Origin: SCGC-AG-212-J23 sp035762345
GTDB lineage: Bacteria; Pseudomonadota; Gammaproteobacteria; Burkholderiales; SG8-39
Assembly: GCA_035762345.1 (NCBI GenBank)
Contig: DASTPE010000082.1
Span: 13,930 to 77,929 of the forward strand
Length of the DNA stretch: 64,000 nucleotides
Direction: 5' to 3'
The position numbers and the translations under genes were made by a program. The notes under the pieces are model-generated. The model saw only the letters and a list, made by a program, of their open reading frames with translations, was not told where the DNA came from and made no database searches. The stretch's first letter is position 1, and each line of letters opens with the position of its first letter. Positions 15,920 through 25,129 of this stretch are shown here, piece by piece.

Positions 15920-17242
15920 ATGCAAAACCTCTGGGATGCCTGCCTGCGGCGCCTCGAGCAGGAGCTCCCCGCGCAACAGTTCAACACGTGGATCCGGCCG
16001 CTTGCGCCGGAAGCGGCCGAGGCGACCGACACGCTCGTTCTGGCGGCACCCAATCGATTTGTTCTCGAGCTGGTGCGCGACCGGTTCGCCGCGCGCATCG
16101 AGCGTCTGGCATCCGAAGCGAGCGGGCGAGAGCTCGGCCTGCGCCTTGTTCTGGCTCGCATGGTAGAGCCTGCAGCGCCGCAAGCCGCCCCGCGTGCCGC
16201 CGAAACGCCGTCGATTCTTGAGCGCGCCAGGCTCAATCCTGCGTTCTCGTTCGACAGCTTCGTCACCGGCAAGGCGAACCAGCTCGCGCGCGCGGCCGCG
16301 CTTCAGGTCGCCGAAAATCCCGGGGTTTCCTACAACCCGCTTTTTGTTTACGGCGGCGTGGGACTCGGCAAGACGCACCTCGTGCAGGCAATCGGCAACC
16401 AGCTCGCCGACCAGCGTCCGCAGGCGCGGATCCGCTACATCCATGCCGAGCAGTATGTCACCGACGTGGTGCGGGCTTACCAGCAGAAGTCGTTTGATGA
16501 ATTCAAGCGCTATTACCATTCGCTCGACCTTCTGCTGATCGACGATATCCAGTTCTTCTCCAACAAGGGTCGGACGCAGGAGGAGTTCTTTTACGCCTTC
16601 AACGCGCTGGTAGAGGCCCACAAGCAGATCGTCATCACCTGCGATACCTACCCCAAGGAGATCGCCGGCATGGAGGAGCGGCTGATCTCGCGCTTCGGCT
16701 GGGGCCTTACCGTCGCAATTGAGCCGCCGGAGCTCGAGATGCGCGTCGCCATCGTGCTAAAGAAGGCGGAGGCCGAGTCGGTCGCGCTGTCCGAGGACAT
16801 CGCTTTCTTCATTGCCAAGCACTTACGCTCCAACGTGCGCGAGCTTGAGGGCGCACTGAAGAAAGTGCTCGCGTTCGCGCGCTTTTCCGGGCGCGAGCTA
16901 TCGCTCGAGCTCGCCAAGGAAGCCCTGCAGGACATTCTGAATGTCGCGAGCCGGCAGGTCAGCGTCGAAGGTATCCAGAAAACTGTCGCCGAGTATTTCA
17001 AGATCAAGATTTCCGACATGCATTCCAAGAAGCGCAGCCGCAACGTGGCGCGCCCGCGCCAGGTCGCCATGGCGCTCGCGAAGGACCTGACGCAGATGAG
17101 CCTGCCGGAAATCGGCGAGGCGTTCGGTAACCGCGACCATACCACCGTGCTGCATGCCTGCCGCACGATCGCCAGCCTGCGCAAGCACGACACCGCGCTC
17201 AACCGCGACTACGTGGTACTTGAACAGGTGCTGAAAGGCTAA
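15920..17242 (+). CDS. dnaA: chromosomal replication initiator DnaA
   Basis: AAA+ protein that opens oriC. 440 residues. Domain I (1-80, MQNLWDACLRRLEQELPAQQ) and a short linker precede the AAA+ domain with Walker A GGVGLGKTHL (about 144-153) and Walker B LLLIDDIQFF. The DNA-binding domain IV ends the protein, with the box-reading signature RDHTTVLHACRTI. Start ATG, MQNLW. First gene of the rightward dnaA-dnaN-gyrB set. Confidence 0.98.
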   Translation: MQNLWDACLRRLEQELPAQQFNTWIRPLAPEAAEATDTLVLAAPNRFVLELVRDRFAARIERLASEASGRELGLRLVLARMVEPAAPQAAPRAAETPSILERARLNPAFSFDSFVTGKANQLARAAALQVAENPGVSYNPLFVYGGVGLGKTHLVQAIGNQLADQRPQARIRYIHAEQYVTDVVRAYQQKSFDEFKRYYHSLDLLLIDDIQFFSNKGRTQEEFFYAFNALVEAHKQIVITCDTYPKEIAGMEERLISRFGWGLTVAIEPPELEMRVAIVLKKAEAESVALSEDIAFFIAKHLRSNVRELEGALKKVLAFARFSGRELSLELAKEALQDILNVASRQVSVEGIQKTVAEYFKIKISDMHSKKRSRNVARPRQVAMALAKDLTQMSLPEIGEAFGNRDHTTVLHACRTIASLRKHDTALNRDYVVLEQVLKG

Positions 17243-17440
17243 GGAAAAGTTGGGGGCGGATTGTGAGTAACCAACGCGATCGCCACCTGGGTGCGAACGA
17301 TCCACACTGCCGCGCGCTCCATCCACAGCTTTTGCAACGCTCGAACGCATCTGCAAAACGCGTCTCAGCAAGGACTTGCATACTTATCCCGCGATCGCCT
17401 GGCCCTTATTAGCTATTACTAAGACTTAAGGTAAATAACA
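17243..17440. other. candidate chromosomal origin of replication (oriC)
   Basis: The 198 bases between dnaA and dnaN. They contain boxes related to TTATCCACA (7/9): TGTGAGTAA at 17262-17270, CGATCCACA at 17298-17306, CCATCCACA at 17319-17327 and TTATCCCGC at 17384-17392. An AT-rich stretch at about 17406-17440 lies next to dnaN in an otherwise GC-rich region and could be the unwinding element. Gene direction diverges around here, as expected at an origin. The boxes are imperfect, and the perfect box at 15861 suggests the dnaA upstream region may also take part. Confidence 0.6.
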
Positions 17441-18547
17441 ATGAATCTTGCAAAAGCAAAGCGCGACGAGTTCATTGGACCGCTTTCGGCCGTCAGCGGG
17501 ATTATCGAACGACGCCACACGCTGCCGATTCTCTCCAACGTCCTGATTGAACGCAGCGACGATGCGCTTGCCTTTCTTGCTACCGATATCGAGATCCAAA
17601 TCGCGGCGCGCAGCGATATCGGCGCGCCGACCGACACGCGTTCGGTGACCGTCGGAGCGCGCAAGCTGCTCGACATCTTGCGCGCGTTGCCCGACAACGC
17701 CGATGTCGTGCTCACGCACCAGGACAAACGGCTTGTGGTGAAAGCTGGCAAGAGTCGCTTCAGCCTGCAAACGCTCGCTGCGGAGGACTTTCCTCGGCTT
17801 GCGAAGCCCGCCGGCGACTCGGCCAGGTTCGAACTCGAGCAGCGCTCGCTACGCCGCGTGCTCTCGCTCGTGCAATACGCTATGGCGCAGCAAGACATCC
17901 GGTACTACCTGAACGGCTTGCTCCTGGTCGTGGAGAACGGAAGCCTCAAGTTGGTGGCAACCGACGGTCACCGTCTCGCCTACGCGTCGCTCAAGCTCGG
18001 CGCCGAGCTGCCGCGCCAGGAAGTGATCGTGCCGCGCAAGACGGTGCTTGAGCTCGGCAAGCTGCTCGCCGACAGCGATGCCCCGGTGCGGATCGAGATC
18101 GCGGCGACGCAAGCCTCGTTCAGCTTTGGCTCGATCGAACTTGTGTCGAAGCTGATCGACGGCAGGTTTCCCGACTACAATCGCGTCATCCCGGCAGGCC
18201 ACAAGAACCGGCTGCAGACGGCGCGCGAGCCGCTACGCCAAGCGCTGCAGCGCGCAGCCATCCTGTCCAACGAAAAGTTTCGCGGCGTGCGTTGGGTTCT
18301 CGGCGACGGCTCGCTGAAGATCGTCTCGTCCAACGCCGAGCAGGAAGAGGCGCACGAGGAGCTCGACGTTAAGTATTCCGGCGACGCGCTGGACATCGGT
18401 TTCAACGTCAACTACCTCCTCGACGTTTTGAACAACGTCTCGGGTGAAGACGTCGAGTGCGCGTTCGGCGACGCGGCTTCGAGCGCGCTAATCACGTACA
18501 GCTCGGAAAAGGACTTCAAGTACGTTGTCATGCCGATGAGGATCTGA
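17441..18547 (+). CDS. dnaN: DNA polymerase III beta sliding clamp
   Basis: Ring-shaped processivity clamp of the replicative polymerase. 368 residues, with three repeated clamp folds and normal length. The C-terminus FKYVVMPMRI carries the family's final MPMR motif. Start ATG, MNLAKAKRDEFIGPLSAVSG. It lies between oriC and gyrB, 10 bases before gyrB. Confidence 0.97.
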   Translation: MNLAKAKRDEFIGPLSAVSGIIERRHTLPILSNVLIERSDDALAFLATDIEIQIAARSDIGAPTDTRSVTVGARKLLDILRALPDNADVVLTHQDKRLVVKAGKSRFSLQTLAAEDFPRLAKPAGDSARFELEQRSLRRVLSLVQYAMAQQDIRYYLNGLLLVVENGSLKLVATDGHRLAYASLKLGAELPRQEVIVPRKTVLELGKLLADSDAPVRIEIAATQASFSFGSIELVSKLIDGRFPDYNRVIPAGHKNRLQTAREPLRQALQRAAILSNEKFRGVRWVLGDGSLKIVSSNAEQEEAHEELDVKYSGDALDIGFNVNYLLDVLNNVSGEDVECAFGDAASSALITYSSEKDFKYVVMPMRI

Positions 18548-18557
18548 AGCGACACGC

Positions 18558-20972
18558 ATGTCTGAACACAAGGCGAACGGCAACAGCGACTACGGCTCCG
18601 ACGCCATCAAGGTCCTGAAGGGCCTGGAGGCGGTACGCAAGCGCCCCGGGATGTACATCGGCGACACCTCGGACGGGACCGGCCTGCACCACATGGTGTT
18701 CGAGGTGGTCGACAACGCAGTGGACGAAGCGCTCGCGGGATTTTGCGACGAGATCGTGGTCACGATTCACACCGACAATTCGGTTTCGGTGCTCGATAAT
18801 GGCCGCGGCATCCCGACTGGTGTCAAGGAAGATGACACGCTGAAGCGCTCGGCCGCCGAGATCGTCATGACCGAGCTGCACGCAGGTGGCAAGTTCGACT
18901 CCAACAGCTATAAGGTCTCTGGCGGGCTCCACGGCGTCGGTGTTTCGGTGGTGAATGCGTTATCGGAATGGCTAAGGCTCACGATCTGGCGCGAGGGCCG
19001 GGTGCACCATATGGAGTTTCGTGACGGGGTGGCGGTCGCGCCGCTCAACGCGACCAGCGGAACGGAGCGTCGAGGCACCGAGGTGCATTTTCTCGCCTCG
19101 AAGCAGACCTTCGGCAACGTCGACTACCACTATGACATCCTGGCGCGCCGGCTCCGCGAGCTCTCGTTCCTCAACAATGGCGTGAAGATCGTGCTCATCG
19201 ACCAGCGCACCGGCAAGGAGGAGAACTTCGCCTTCACCGGCGGCGTGAAGGGGTTCGCCGAGTACATGAACCGCGCGAAGAATGTGCTGCATCCCAACGT
19301 ATTCCTCGGCCACGGGGTCAAGGACGGCGTTACGGTCGAGGTGGCGATGCAGTGGAACGACTCCTATCAGGAGAACGTCCAGTGCTTTACCAATAATATC
19401 CCGCAGAAAGATGGCGGCACGCACCTCACCGGCCTGCGGGCGGCCATGACGCGGGTGCTGAACAAGTACATCGAGGAGCACGAGATCGCCAAGAAGGCCA
19501 AGGTCGAGACTACCGGCGACGACATGCGCGAAGGCCTCGCCTGCGTGCTGTCGGTCAAGGTGCCGGAGCCCAAGTTCTCCTCGCAGACCAAGGAGAAGTT
19601 GGTGTCCTCCGAGGTGCGGCCGGTCGTCGAGGAGATCGTGGCCGAGCGGCTGCGCGAATTTCTCGACGAGCGTCCGCACGACGCGCGTACGATTACCGTA
19701 AAGATTGTCGAGGCCGCGGCCGCGCGCGAAGCCGCCCGCAAGGCGCGCGAGATGACCCGGCGCAAAGGCGTGCTCGATTCCATGGGTATGCCCGGCAAGC
19801 TCGCCGATTGCCAAGAGCGCGACCCGGCCAAGTCCGAGCTCTATCTCGTCGAGGGCGACTCCGCCGGCGGCTCGGCCAAGCAGGGGCGGGACCGCAAGTT
19901 CCAGGCGATCCTACCGCTCAAGGGCAAGATCCTTAACGTCGAGCGCGCGCGCTTTGAGAAACTTCTATCCTCGGCCGAGATCGCGACTTTGATCACCGCA
20001 CTCGGCTGCGGCATTGGCGCCGAGGAGTACAACCCCGACAAGCTCCGCTACCACCGGATCATCGTGATGACCGACGCCGACGTCGACGGCTCGCACATCC
20101 GCACGCTGCTGCTCACGTTCTTCTACCGGCAGATGCGTGAGCTCGTGGAGCGCGGCCACATCTACATTGCCCAGCCGCCGCTCTACAGAGCGCGGCTCGG
20201 CAAGGAGGAACGCTACCTCAAGGACGAGCACGAGCTGAACGCGTTCATGCTGCGCCAGGCCCTTGTCGACGCCGCGCTGCACCCTGGGGCCGAGCGCGAT
20301 CCGATCAGCGGCGACACGCTCGCCGAGCTCGCCAAGTCGTACCTGTTCGCTGAGGCCGTGATGGAACGGGTGTCACGCCTGGTCGACCGAGAGGTGCTTC
20401 AGGCGATGCTGGGCGGCGTCCAGGTGGATCTCTCCCGGCGGGACACCGCGGAAGCGTCCGCCGAGGCGCTGGAGGCCGTGATCGGCGGCGAAGGCTTCGC
20501 GGTGGCACCGCACTTCGATCAGAAGACCGAGCGCTACCAGGTGAAGGTCGAGCGCACTCGGCATGGCAATGTGCGCATGAGCACCATCGATACCGAATTC
20601 GTACACTCCGGAGACTACGCACAGATCCAACAGACCGCGGAGATGCTGCGTGGGCTGATCGGACCCGGCGCCAGCGTGCAGCGCGGCGAGAAGCGGCAGC
20701 CGGTGCGCGACTTCGCTCAGGCGATGAAGTGGCTCCTCGGCGAAGTCGAGAAAGCGATGACGCTGCAGCGCTACAAGGGACTGGGCGAAATGAACCCGGC
20801 GCAGTTGTGGGAGACCACGATGGACCCGGCCACACGCAGGCTGCTCAAGGTACAAATCGAGGATGGTATCGCCGCCGACGAGATTTTCACCAAGCTGATG
20901 GGTGACGACGTCGAGCCGCGCCGCGCCTTTATCGAATCTAACGCGCTCGGCGTTCGGAACCTCGACGTGTAG
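18558..20972 (+). CDS. gyrB: DNA gyrase subunit B
   Basis: ATPase and TOPRIM subunit of gyrase. 804 residues, matching the long proteobacterial form with the insert before the tail. GHKL ATPase motifs are DNGRGIP and SGGLHGVGVSVVNALS. The TOPRIM motifs EGDSAGGSAKQGRDRKFQAI and DADVDGSHIRTLL are intact, and the C-terminus ends FIESNALGVRNLDV. The last 35 bases overlap the end of topB on the other strand. Confidence 0.98.
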   Translation: MSEHKANGNSDYGSDAIKVLKGLEAVRKRPGMYIGDTSDGTGLHHMVFEVVDNAVDEALAGFCDEIVVTIHTDNSVSVLDNGRGIPTGVKEDDTLKRSAAEIVMTELHAGGKFDSNSYKVSGGLHGVGVSVVNALSEWLRLTIWREGRVHHMEFRDGVAVAPLNATSGTERRGTEVHFLASKQTFGNVDYHYDILARRLRELSFLNNGVKIVLIDQRTGKEENFAFTGGVKGFAEYMNRAKNVLHPNVFLGHGVKDGVTVEVAMQWNDSYQENVQCFTNNIPQKDGGTHLTGLRAAMTRVLNKYIEEHEIAKKAKVETTGDDMREGLACVLSVKVPEPKFSSQTKEKLVSSEVRPVVEEIVAERLREFLDERPHDARTITVKIVEAAAAREAARKAREMTRRKGVLDSMGMPGKLADCQERDPAKSELYLVEGDSAGGSAKQGRDRKFQAILPLKGKILNVERARFEKLLSSAEIATLITALGCGIGAEEYNPDKLRYHRIIVMTDADVDGSHIRTLLLTFFYRQMRELVERGHIYIAQPPLYRARLGKEERYLKDEHELNAFMLRQALVDAALHPGAERDPISGDTLAELAKSYLFAEAVMERVSRLVDREVLQAMLGGVQVDLSRRDTAEASAEALEAVIGGEGFAVAPHFDQKTERYQVKVERTRHGNVRMSTIDTEFVHSGDYAQIQQTAEMLRGLIGPGASVQRGEKRQPVRDFAQAMKWLLGEVEKAMTLQRYKGLGEMNPAQLWETTMDPATRRLLKVQIEDGIAADEIFTKLMGDDVEPRRAFIESNALGVRNLDV

Positions 20973-23427
20973 CTTTTTCGTCGGACGCCTTTTCCCTCGG
21001 CGCCCGCGGCTGGAACTCGAAACCGATTTTTCCGTCGGGCTGCTTCACCAAGAAAGCCTTGAACCGGCGACCTTTCTTGGAGATGAAGCCGGTGAGAAGG
21101 TCGGTGCGACCCGTGTCGAGCAGCTTCTGCATCTGCAAGCGCTCGATCGGCTGTTGCAGGATCATGCGGCCGGAGCGGAAGTCACAGCTACGCGCCCGCC
21201 CGACGGCCTTTTCGCAGACGTAGGCCACCCCGTGCTCGAACACGCGCGCACTACATTTCGGACAGCCGCCGAGCGGCTCTTGGCCGTTGAAATCGGCCTC
21301 CTCCTCCTCCGCGGCCATGCCCTGGCCAAAATCAAACTCCAGACGCAGATCGTCGGTGAGCCGGATGCCGGCGCTGAAGGGTCGGCCCTGCTTGCTGCGG
21401 AAGCCGTTGAGCGGACCGACGAAGCGCTTCGAGAAGAGCTCCGCCAGCTCCTCCGGAGTCCACTCGCGTCCGGAGATCACCCGCCAGAGGGAGAAGTCGC
21501 ACTTTTGGCATTGCACCTTGCGGTAGTTCTCCTGCACGACGCCTCCGCACCTCGGGCACGGAGCGGGCACGGTGGCGTACACGACGTCGGGTATCTCACC
21601 GTGCTTGATGGTAGTTACAACGTTCTTTACCAGGTCGCGGATCTGGTGCATGAACTCTTCTCGCGTCAGCTTCCCAGCTTCGATCAGCTTCAGCTTGTGC
21701 TCCCACTCTCCCGTGAGCTCCGGGGAACCCAACTCGAGGATGTGCAGCATGTGCAACGCGAACATCAGCGAGAACGCCTTGGGCGTGGGCACCAGCTCGC
21801 GGCCCTCGCGATGCACATAGCCTTCGCGGATCAGGCCCTCGATAATCGCGGCGCGCGTCGCTGGCGTGCCCAGCCCCTTGGCTTCCATGGCCGCGCGTAG
21901 CTCGTCGTCCTCGACCAGCTTGCCTGCGCCTTCCATCGCCGACAGCAGCGTCGCTTCCGTATAGCGCGCGGGCGGCTTGGTCTCGCCCGCGCGCGCGCCG
22001 ATCTCGCACACGGAGACCTTTTCGCCTTCGGCGACTGGCGGCAAGTTCTCGCTCTCCTCGCCGCCGGCACGTCCGTAGACCGCGAGCCAACCTGGCGCCT
22101 GCAGCACCTTGCCCTCGGTCTTGAAGTGATGGTCCCCTACCCGGGTCACGCGCGTGGTCTGCAGATACTCGGCGGCGGGATAGAAAACGGCGAGGAAGCG
22201 GCGCGTCACCATGTCATAGACCTTCTGCTCCGCCTCGTTCAAACTGCGCGGCCTCTGCAGGGTCGGGATGATGGCAAAGTGGTCCGAGATTTTGCTGTCA
22301 TCAAAGACCCGCTTGTTCGGCTTCACCCAGCCCTGCTTCAGGATCTGCTTCGCGAACGGCGCGAATTCGCGCGCATCGCTTAGCGTCTCGAGCGTCCGCT
22401 TCACCGTACCGAGATAGTCCTCGGGCAGCGCGCGCGCGTCGGTACGTGGATAGGTCAGGACCTTGTGGCGTTCGTAAAGGGCTTGTGCGAGCGAGAGCGT
22501 CATGCGGGCCGGGAATCCGAAGCGCGCGTTCGCCTCGCGTTGCAGGCTGGTGAGGTCGTAGAGAAGCGGCGAAAGCTGCGTCGAGGGTTTGGTCTCCTCC
22601 GATGCAATGCCGATCTTGCCGCGACAGGCGGCGACGATTGCTTCGGCTTCGTGCGAGTTCCACAGCCGCTCGGGCTTGCGCTCGCCGTCGTCGTCTTTCT
22701 TGAACTTGGGATCGAACCAGCGTCCGGGGTACTCGCCCGCTTCGGCCGCGAAGCGAGCGTGGACTTCCCAGTAGGCGCGCGGGGTGAAGGCACGGATCCG
22801 CTCTTCGCGCTCGACCAGGATGGCGAGCGTCGGCGTCTGCACGCGGCCGACCGTGGTCAGATAAAACCCGCCCTCTTTTGAGTTGAATGCCGTCATTGCG
22901 CGCGTGCCGTTGATGCCGACCAGCCAGTCCGCCTCCGAGCGGCTCTTCGCCGCGTCCGCCAGCGGCAGCATTTCCCTGTCTGAGCGCAAGCGCTCGAACC
23001 CCTCGCGGATCGCTTGGGGCGTCATGGATTGAAGCCAAAGCCGCTCGATGGGCTTCTTGTTGCGCGCGTGCTGCACGATGTAGCGGAAGATAAGTTCGCC
23101 CTCGCGTCCGGCGTCGCATGCGTTCACCAGGCCGTTAACGTCCTTGCGCTTCATTAGGCGCAGCAGGACGTTCAGGCGAGCTGCGGACTTCTCGATCGGC
23201 GCGAGGGCGAACTGCGGCGGGATGACCGGCAAGCGGCTGAACGACCACTTGCCCCGCTTTACGTCATGCTCCTCGGGGACGGAAAGCTCGAGCAAATGCC
23301 CGACCGCCGACGACAGCACGTAGCGGTCACTCTCGAAGTGCTCGCCGCTGCGCTTGAAGCCGCCGAGCGCGCGAGCGATGTCGGCCGCGACCGACGGTTT
23401 TTCCGCGATGATGAGCTTCTTTGCCAT
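20938..23427 (-). CDS. topB: DNA topoisomerase III
   Basis: Type IA topoisomerase (decatenase type), 829 residues. The N-terminal TOPRIM has LIIAEKPSVAADIARAL and DAGREGELI (105-113). The active-site tyrosine is Tyr326 in TYPRTD. The C-terminus has zinc-ribbon cysteines (CPRCGG, CQKC, CPKC) and a topo-C repeat region with a basic tail. The KPS-type N-terminus and lack of a long C-terminal TopA array favour TopB over TopA. Probably transcribed with smg and dprA; overlaps gyrB at the 3' ends. Confidence 0.9.
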   Translation of the reverse strand: MAKKLIIAEKPSVAADIARALGGFKRSGEHFESDRYVLSSAVGHLLELSVPEEHDVKRGKWSFSRLPVIPPQFALAPIEKSAARLNVLLRLMKRKDVNGLVNACDAGREGELIFRYIVQHARNKKPIERLWLQSMTPQAIREGFERLRSDREMLPLADAAKSRSEADWLVGINGTRAMTAFNSKEGGFYLTTVGRVQTPTLAILVEREERIRAFTPRAYWEVHARFAAEAGEYPGRWFDPKFKKDDDGERKPERLWNSHEAEAIVAACRGKIGIASEETKPSTQLSPLLYDLTSLQREANARFGFPARMTLSLAQALYERHKVLTYPRTDARALPEDYLGTVKRTLETLSDAREFAPFAKQILKQGWVKPNKRVFDDSKISDHFAIIPTLQRPRSLNEAEQKVYDMVTRRFLAVFYPAAEYLQTTRVTRVGDHHFKTEGKVLQAPGWLAVYGRAGGEESENLPPVAEGEKVSVCEIGARAGETKPPARYTEATLLSAMEGAGKLVEDDELRAAMEAKGLGTPATRAAIIEGLIREGYVHREGRELVPTPKAFSLMFALHMLHILELGSPELTGEWEHKLKLIEAGKLTREEFMHQIRDLVKNVVTTIKHGEIPDVVYATVPAPCPRCGGVVQENYRKVQCQKCDFSLWRVISGREWTPEELAELFSKRFVGPLNGFRSKQGRPFSAGIRLTDDLRLEFDFGQGMAAEEEEADFNGQEPLGGCPKCSARVFEHGVAYVCEKAVGRARSCDFRSGRMILQQPIERLQMQKLLDTGRTDLLTGFISKKGRRFKAFLVKQPDGKIGFEFQPRAPREKASDEKATRRGSERRAR

Positions 23428-23515
23428 GCGGCGTGAAAGGCCGCAGATGATAAGTGCAAACGCGCGCGCGCTTCAACCACCCTGCGCCCGCGTGAAAAAA
23501 TGCGGCGAGGAGGCG

Positions 23516-23974
23516 CTAGCTCGCGAGGCGTGCGTGCGGCGCGGAAAGAAGATGCTCCGCGACCAGCCGGCCGGTCGATGTCTGCTGGTTCCACAGCACC
23601 ATCAGCACGACCAGCTTCAGCTGCTCGAGGCTGAGCTTCTCGCCCGACGCGGCCAGGGCGCGCTCGATCACGAGCTCGCGCGTTTCCGCGCTAAGGATGT
23701 CAGAGTGCTCGAGTGTGAGCAGGAAGCCGCGGCACGCCGCGTCCAGCTTCGCCAGCTCACGCGGCGCGTACGCGCGAAAGCTCGAGCGCGCGTCGGGTAA
23801 GGGCTCGCGCACGACGCGCGCAGTGCGCGCCATGCCGGCGAGCCAGTGCAACGCCTCGCTGATATCCGAATCCTCGAATCCGGCCGCCGACAGCTTCTTC
23901 GCTACACGTTCTCGGTCGCCGGCGAGCTCGACCTGCTGGCAATTCTCGAACAGGAAAACGAGGACTTCGTACAT
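23516..23974 (-). CDS. smg: Smg family protein (DUF494)
   Basis: 152-residue protein of the Smg/DUF494 family, found beside dprA in beta- and gammaproteobacteria; molecular role unknown. It is acidic and helical, beginning MYEVLVFLFENCQQVEL and ending with a conserved helix (SLEQLKLVVLMVLWNQ). No enzymatic motif is visible. The position between dprA and topB supports the family call. Confidence 0.9.
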   Translation of the reverse strand: MYEVLVFLFENCQQVELAGDRERVAKKLSAAGFEDSDISEALHWLAGMARTARVVREPLPDARSSFRAYAPRELAKLDAACRGFLLTLEHSDILSAETRELVIERALAASGEKLSLEQLKLVVLMVLWNQQTSTGRLVAEHLLSAPHARLAS

Positions 23975-24025
23975 GGTTGTTCCTTCTTTCTCATAACGCG
24001 ACGATGAGAATTGCGTTTACCGGCG

Positions 24026-25117
24026 CTAACCCTTCTCGAGCCGCTGATAAAGTCCACCGGGCAGCGCGGTGATGCGGCCGTCGAGCTCCAGGCGCAAGAG
24101 TTCCGAGGAAACCTGTTCGGCCGACAGCCTGGCACGCGAGCACAGCGAGTCCACGTCAACTGGGTCGTGTCCCATGTGCGCAAGCAGCCCTGAATCTTGC
24201 GGCGACGCGGTGTCCAAGGTAGTGGATGCTGAGGCGCTCTGTCCGAATCCCGCTAACTCAGTGAGCACGTCTTCGGCTGATTCGACGAGCTTCGCGCCAG
24301 ACTTGATGAGCGCGTGGCAGCCCTTGGAGAGCGGGGAGTGGATCGAGCCCGGAATTGCAAACACCTCGCGGCCCTGCTCGGCGGCCGCGCGCGCGGTGAT
24401 CAGCGAGCCGGACGCAAGCGCGGCCTCGACGACAAGGCAACCCCGAGCAAGCCCGCTGATCAGGCGGTTTCGGCGCGGGAAGTTCTGCGCCGCTGGCGGG
24501 GTGCCGAGCGGGAACTCGGTGATCAGCAAGCCGCGCTCGGCGATGCGCGCGGCGAGTGCGGCGTTGCGGCTCGGATAAGTCACATCCGCACCGGTGCCGA
24601 GGACCGCAATGGTGGACGAGGCGCCCGCAAGTCCGCCACGATGCGCTGCGGCGTCAATGCCGAGCGCCAGCCCGGAAACGATCGTGAAACCGGCGTCGCT
24701 CAATGCCTTTGCCAATGACTCGGCGTTGACTTCCCCTTGCTGCGTGGAATTGCGGCTGCCGACAATGGCAAGCGCCGGCCCGCCGAGGAGCTCGGTTCGG
24801 CCGTGCGCATAGAGGACCGGGGGCGGGTCGGGAATCTCGAGAAGTAGTCGCGGGTACGCTTCATCGGCGAGGGTCACGATCGAGCGGCCTGGCTGCGCTA
24901 CCCAGCCAAGGCAGTGCGTTACCGCATCGGCGACGGCTTCGGAGTCCAGCGCAGCCAGCACTGCAGGTGTGGTGAAGGAAGCAAGCTCGGCTCGCCTCTT
25001 AGCGAGGGCCGCCTGCGGCAGCCCGAATTGCCGAAGAATGCGCTGGAACGTTGCAGGACCGAGGCCCGGGGTTAGCGCCAGCTGTAGCCAGCTCGCAAGC
25101 CCCGGGTCGGGATTCAC
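24026..25117 (-). CDS. dprA: DNA-processing protein DprA
   Basis: Loads RecA on incoming single-stranded DNA during natural transformation. 363 residues. An N-terminal SAM-like region (LALTPGLGPATFQRIL) is followed by the Rossmann-like core with VGSRNSTQQGE, SGLALGIDAAAH and FPRRNRLISGL, then a C-terminal winged-helix (DLM1-like) domain. Start GTG at 25115-25117. It follows the LysM gene by 12 bases. comM in the same window is another competence-linked gene. Confidence 0.95.
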   Translation of the reverse strand: MNPDPGLASWLQLALTPGLGPATFQRILRQFGLPQAALAKRRAELASFTTPAVLAALDSEAVADAVTHCLGWVAQPGRSIVTLADEAYPRLLLEIPDPPPVLYAHGRTELLGGPALAIVGSRNSTQQGEVNAESLAKALSDAGFTIVSGLALGIDAAAHRGGLAGASSTIAVLGTGADVTYPSRNAALAARIAERGLLITEFPLGTPPAAQNFPRRNRLISGLARGCLVVEAALASGSLITARAAAEQGREVFAIPGSIHSPLSKGCHALIKSGAKLVESAEDVLTELAGFGQSASASTTLDTASPQDSGLLAHMGHDPVDVDSLCSRARLSAEQVSSELLRLELDGRITALPGGLYQRLEKG

Positions 25118-25129
25118 TTCTTGTTCTTG

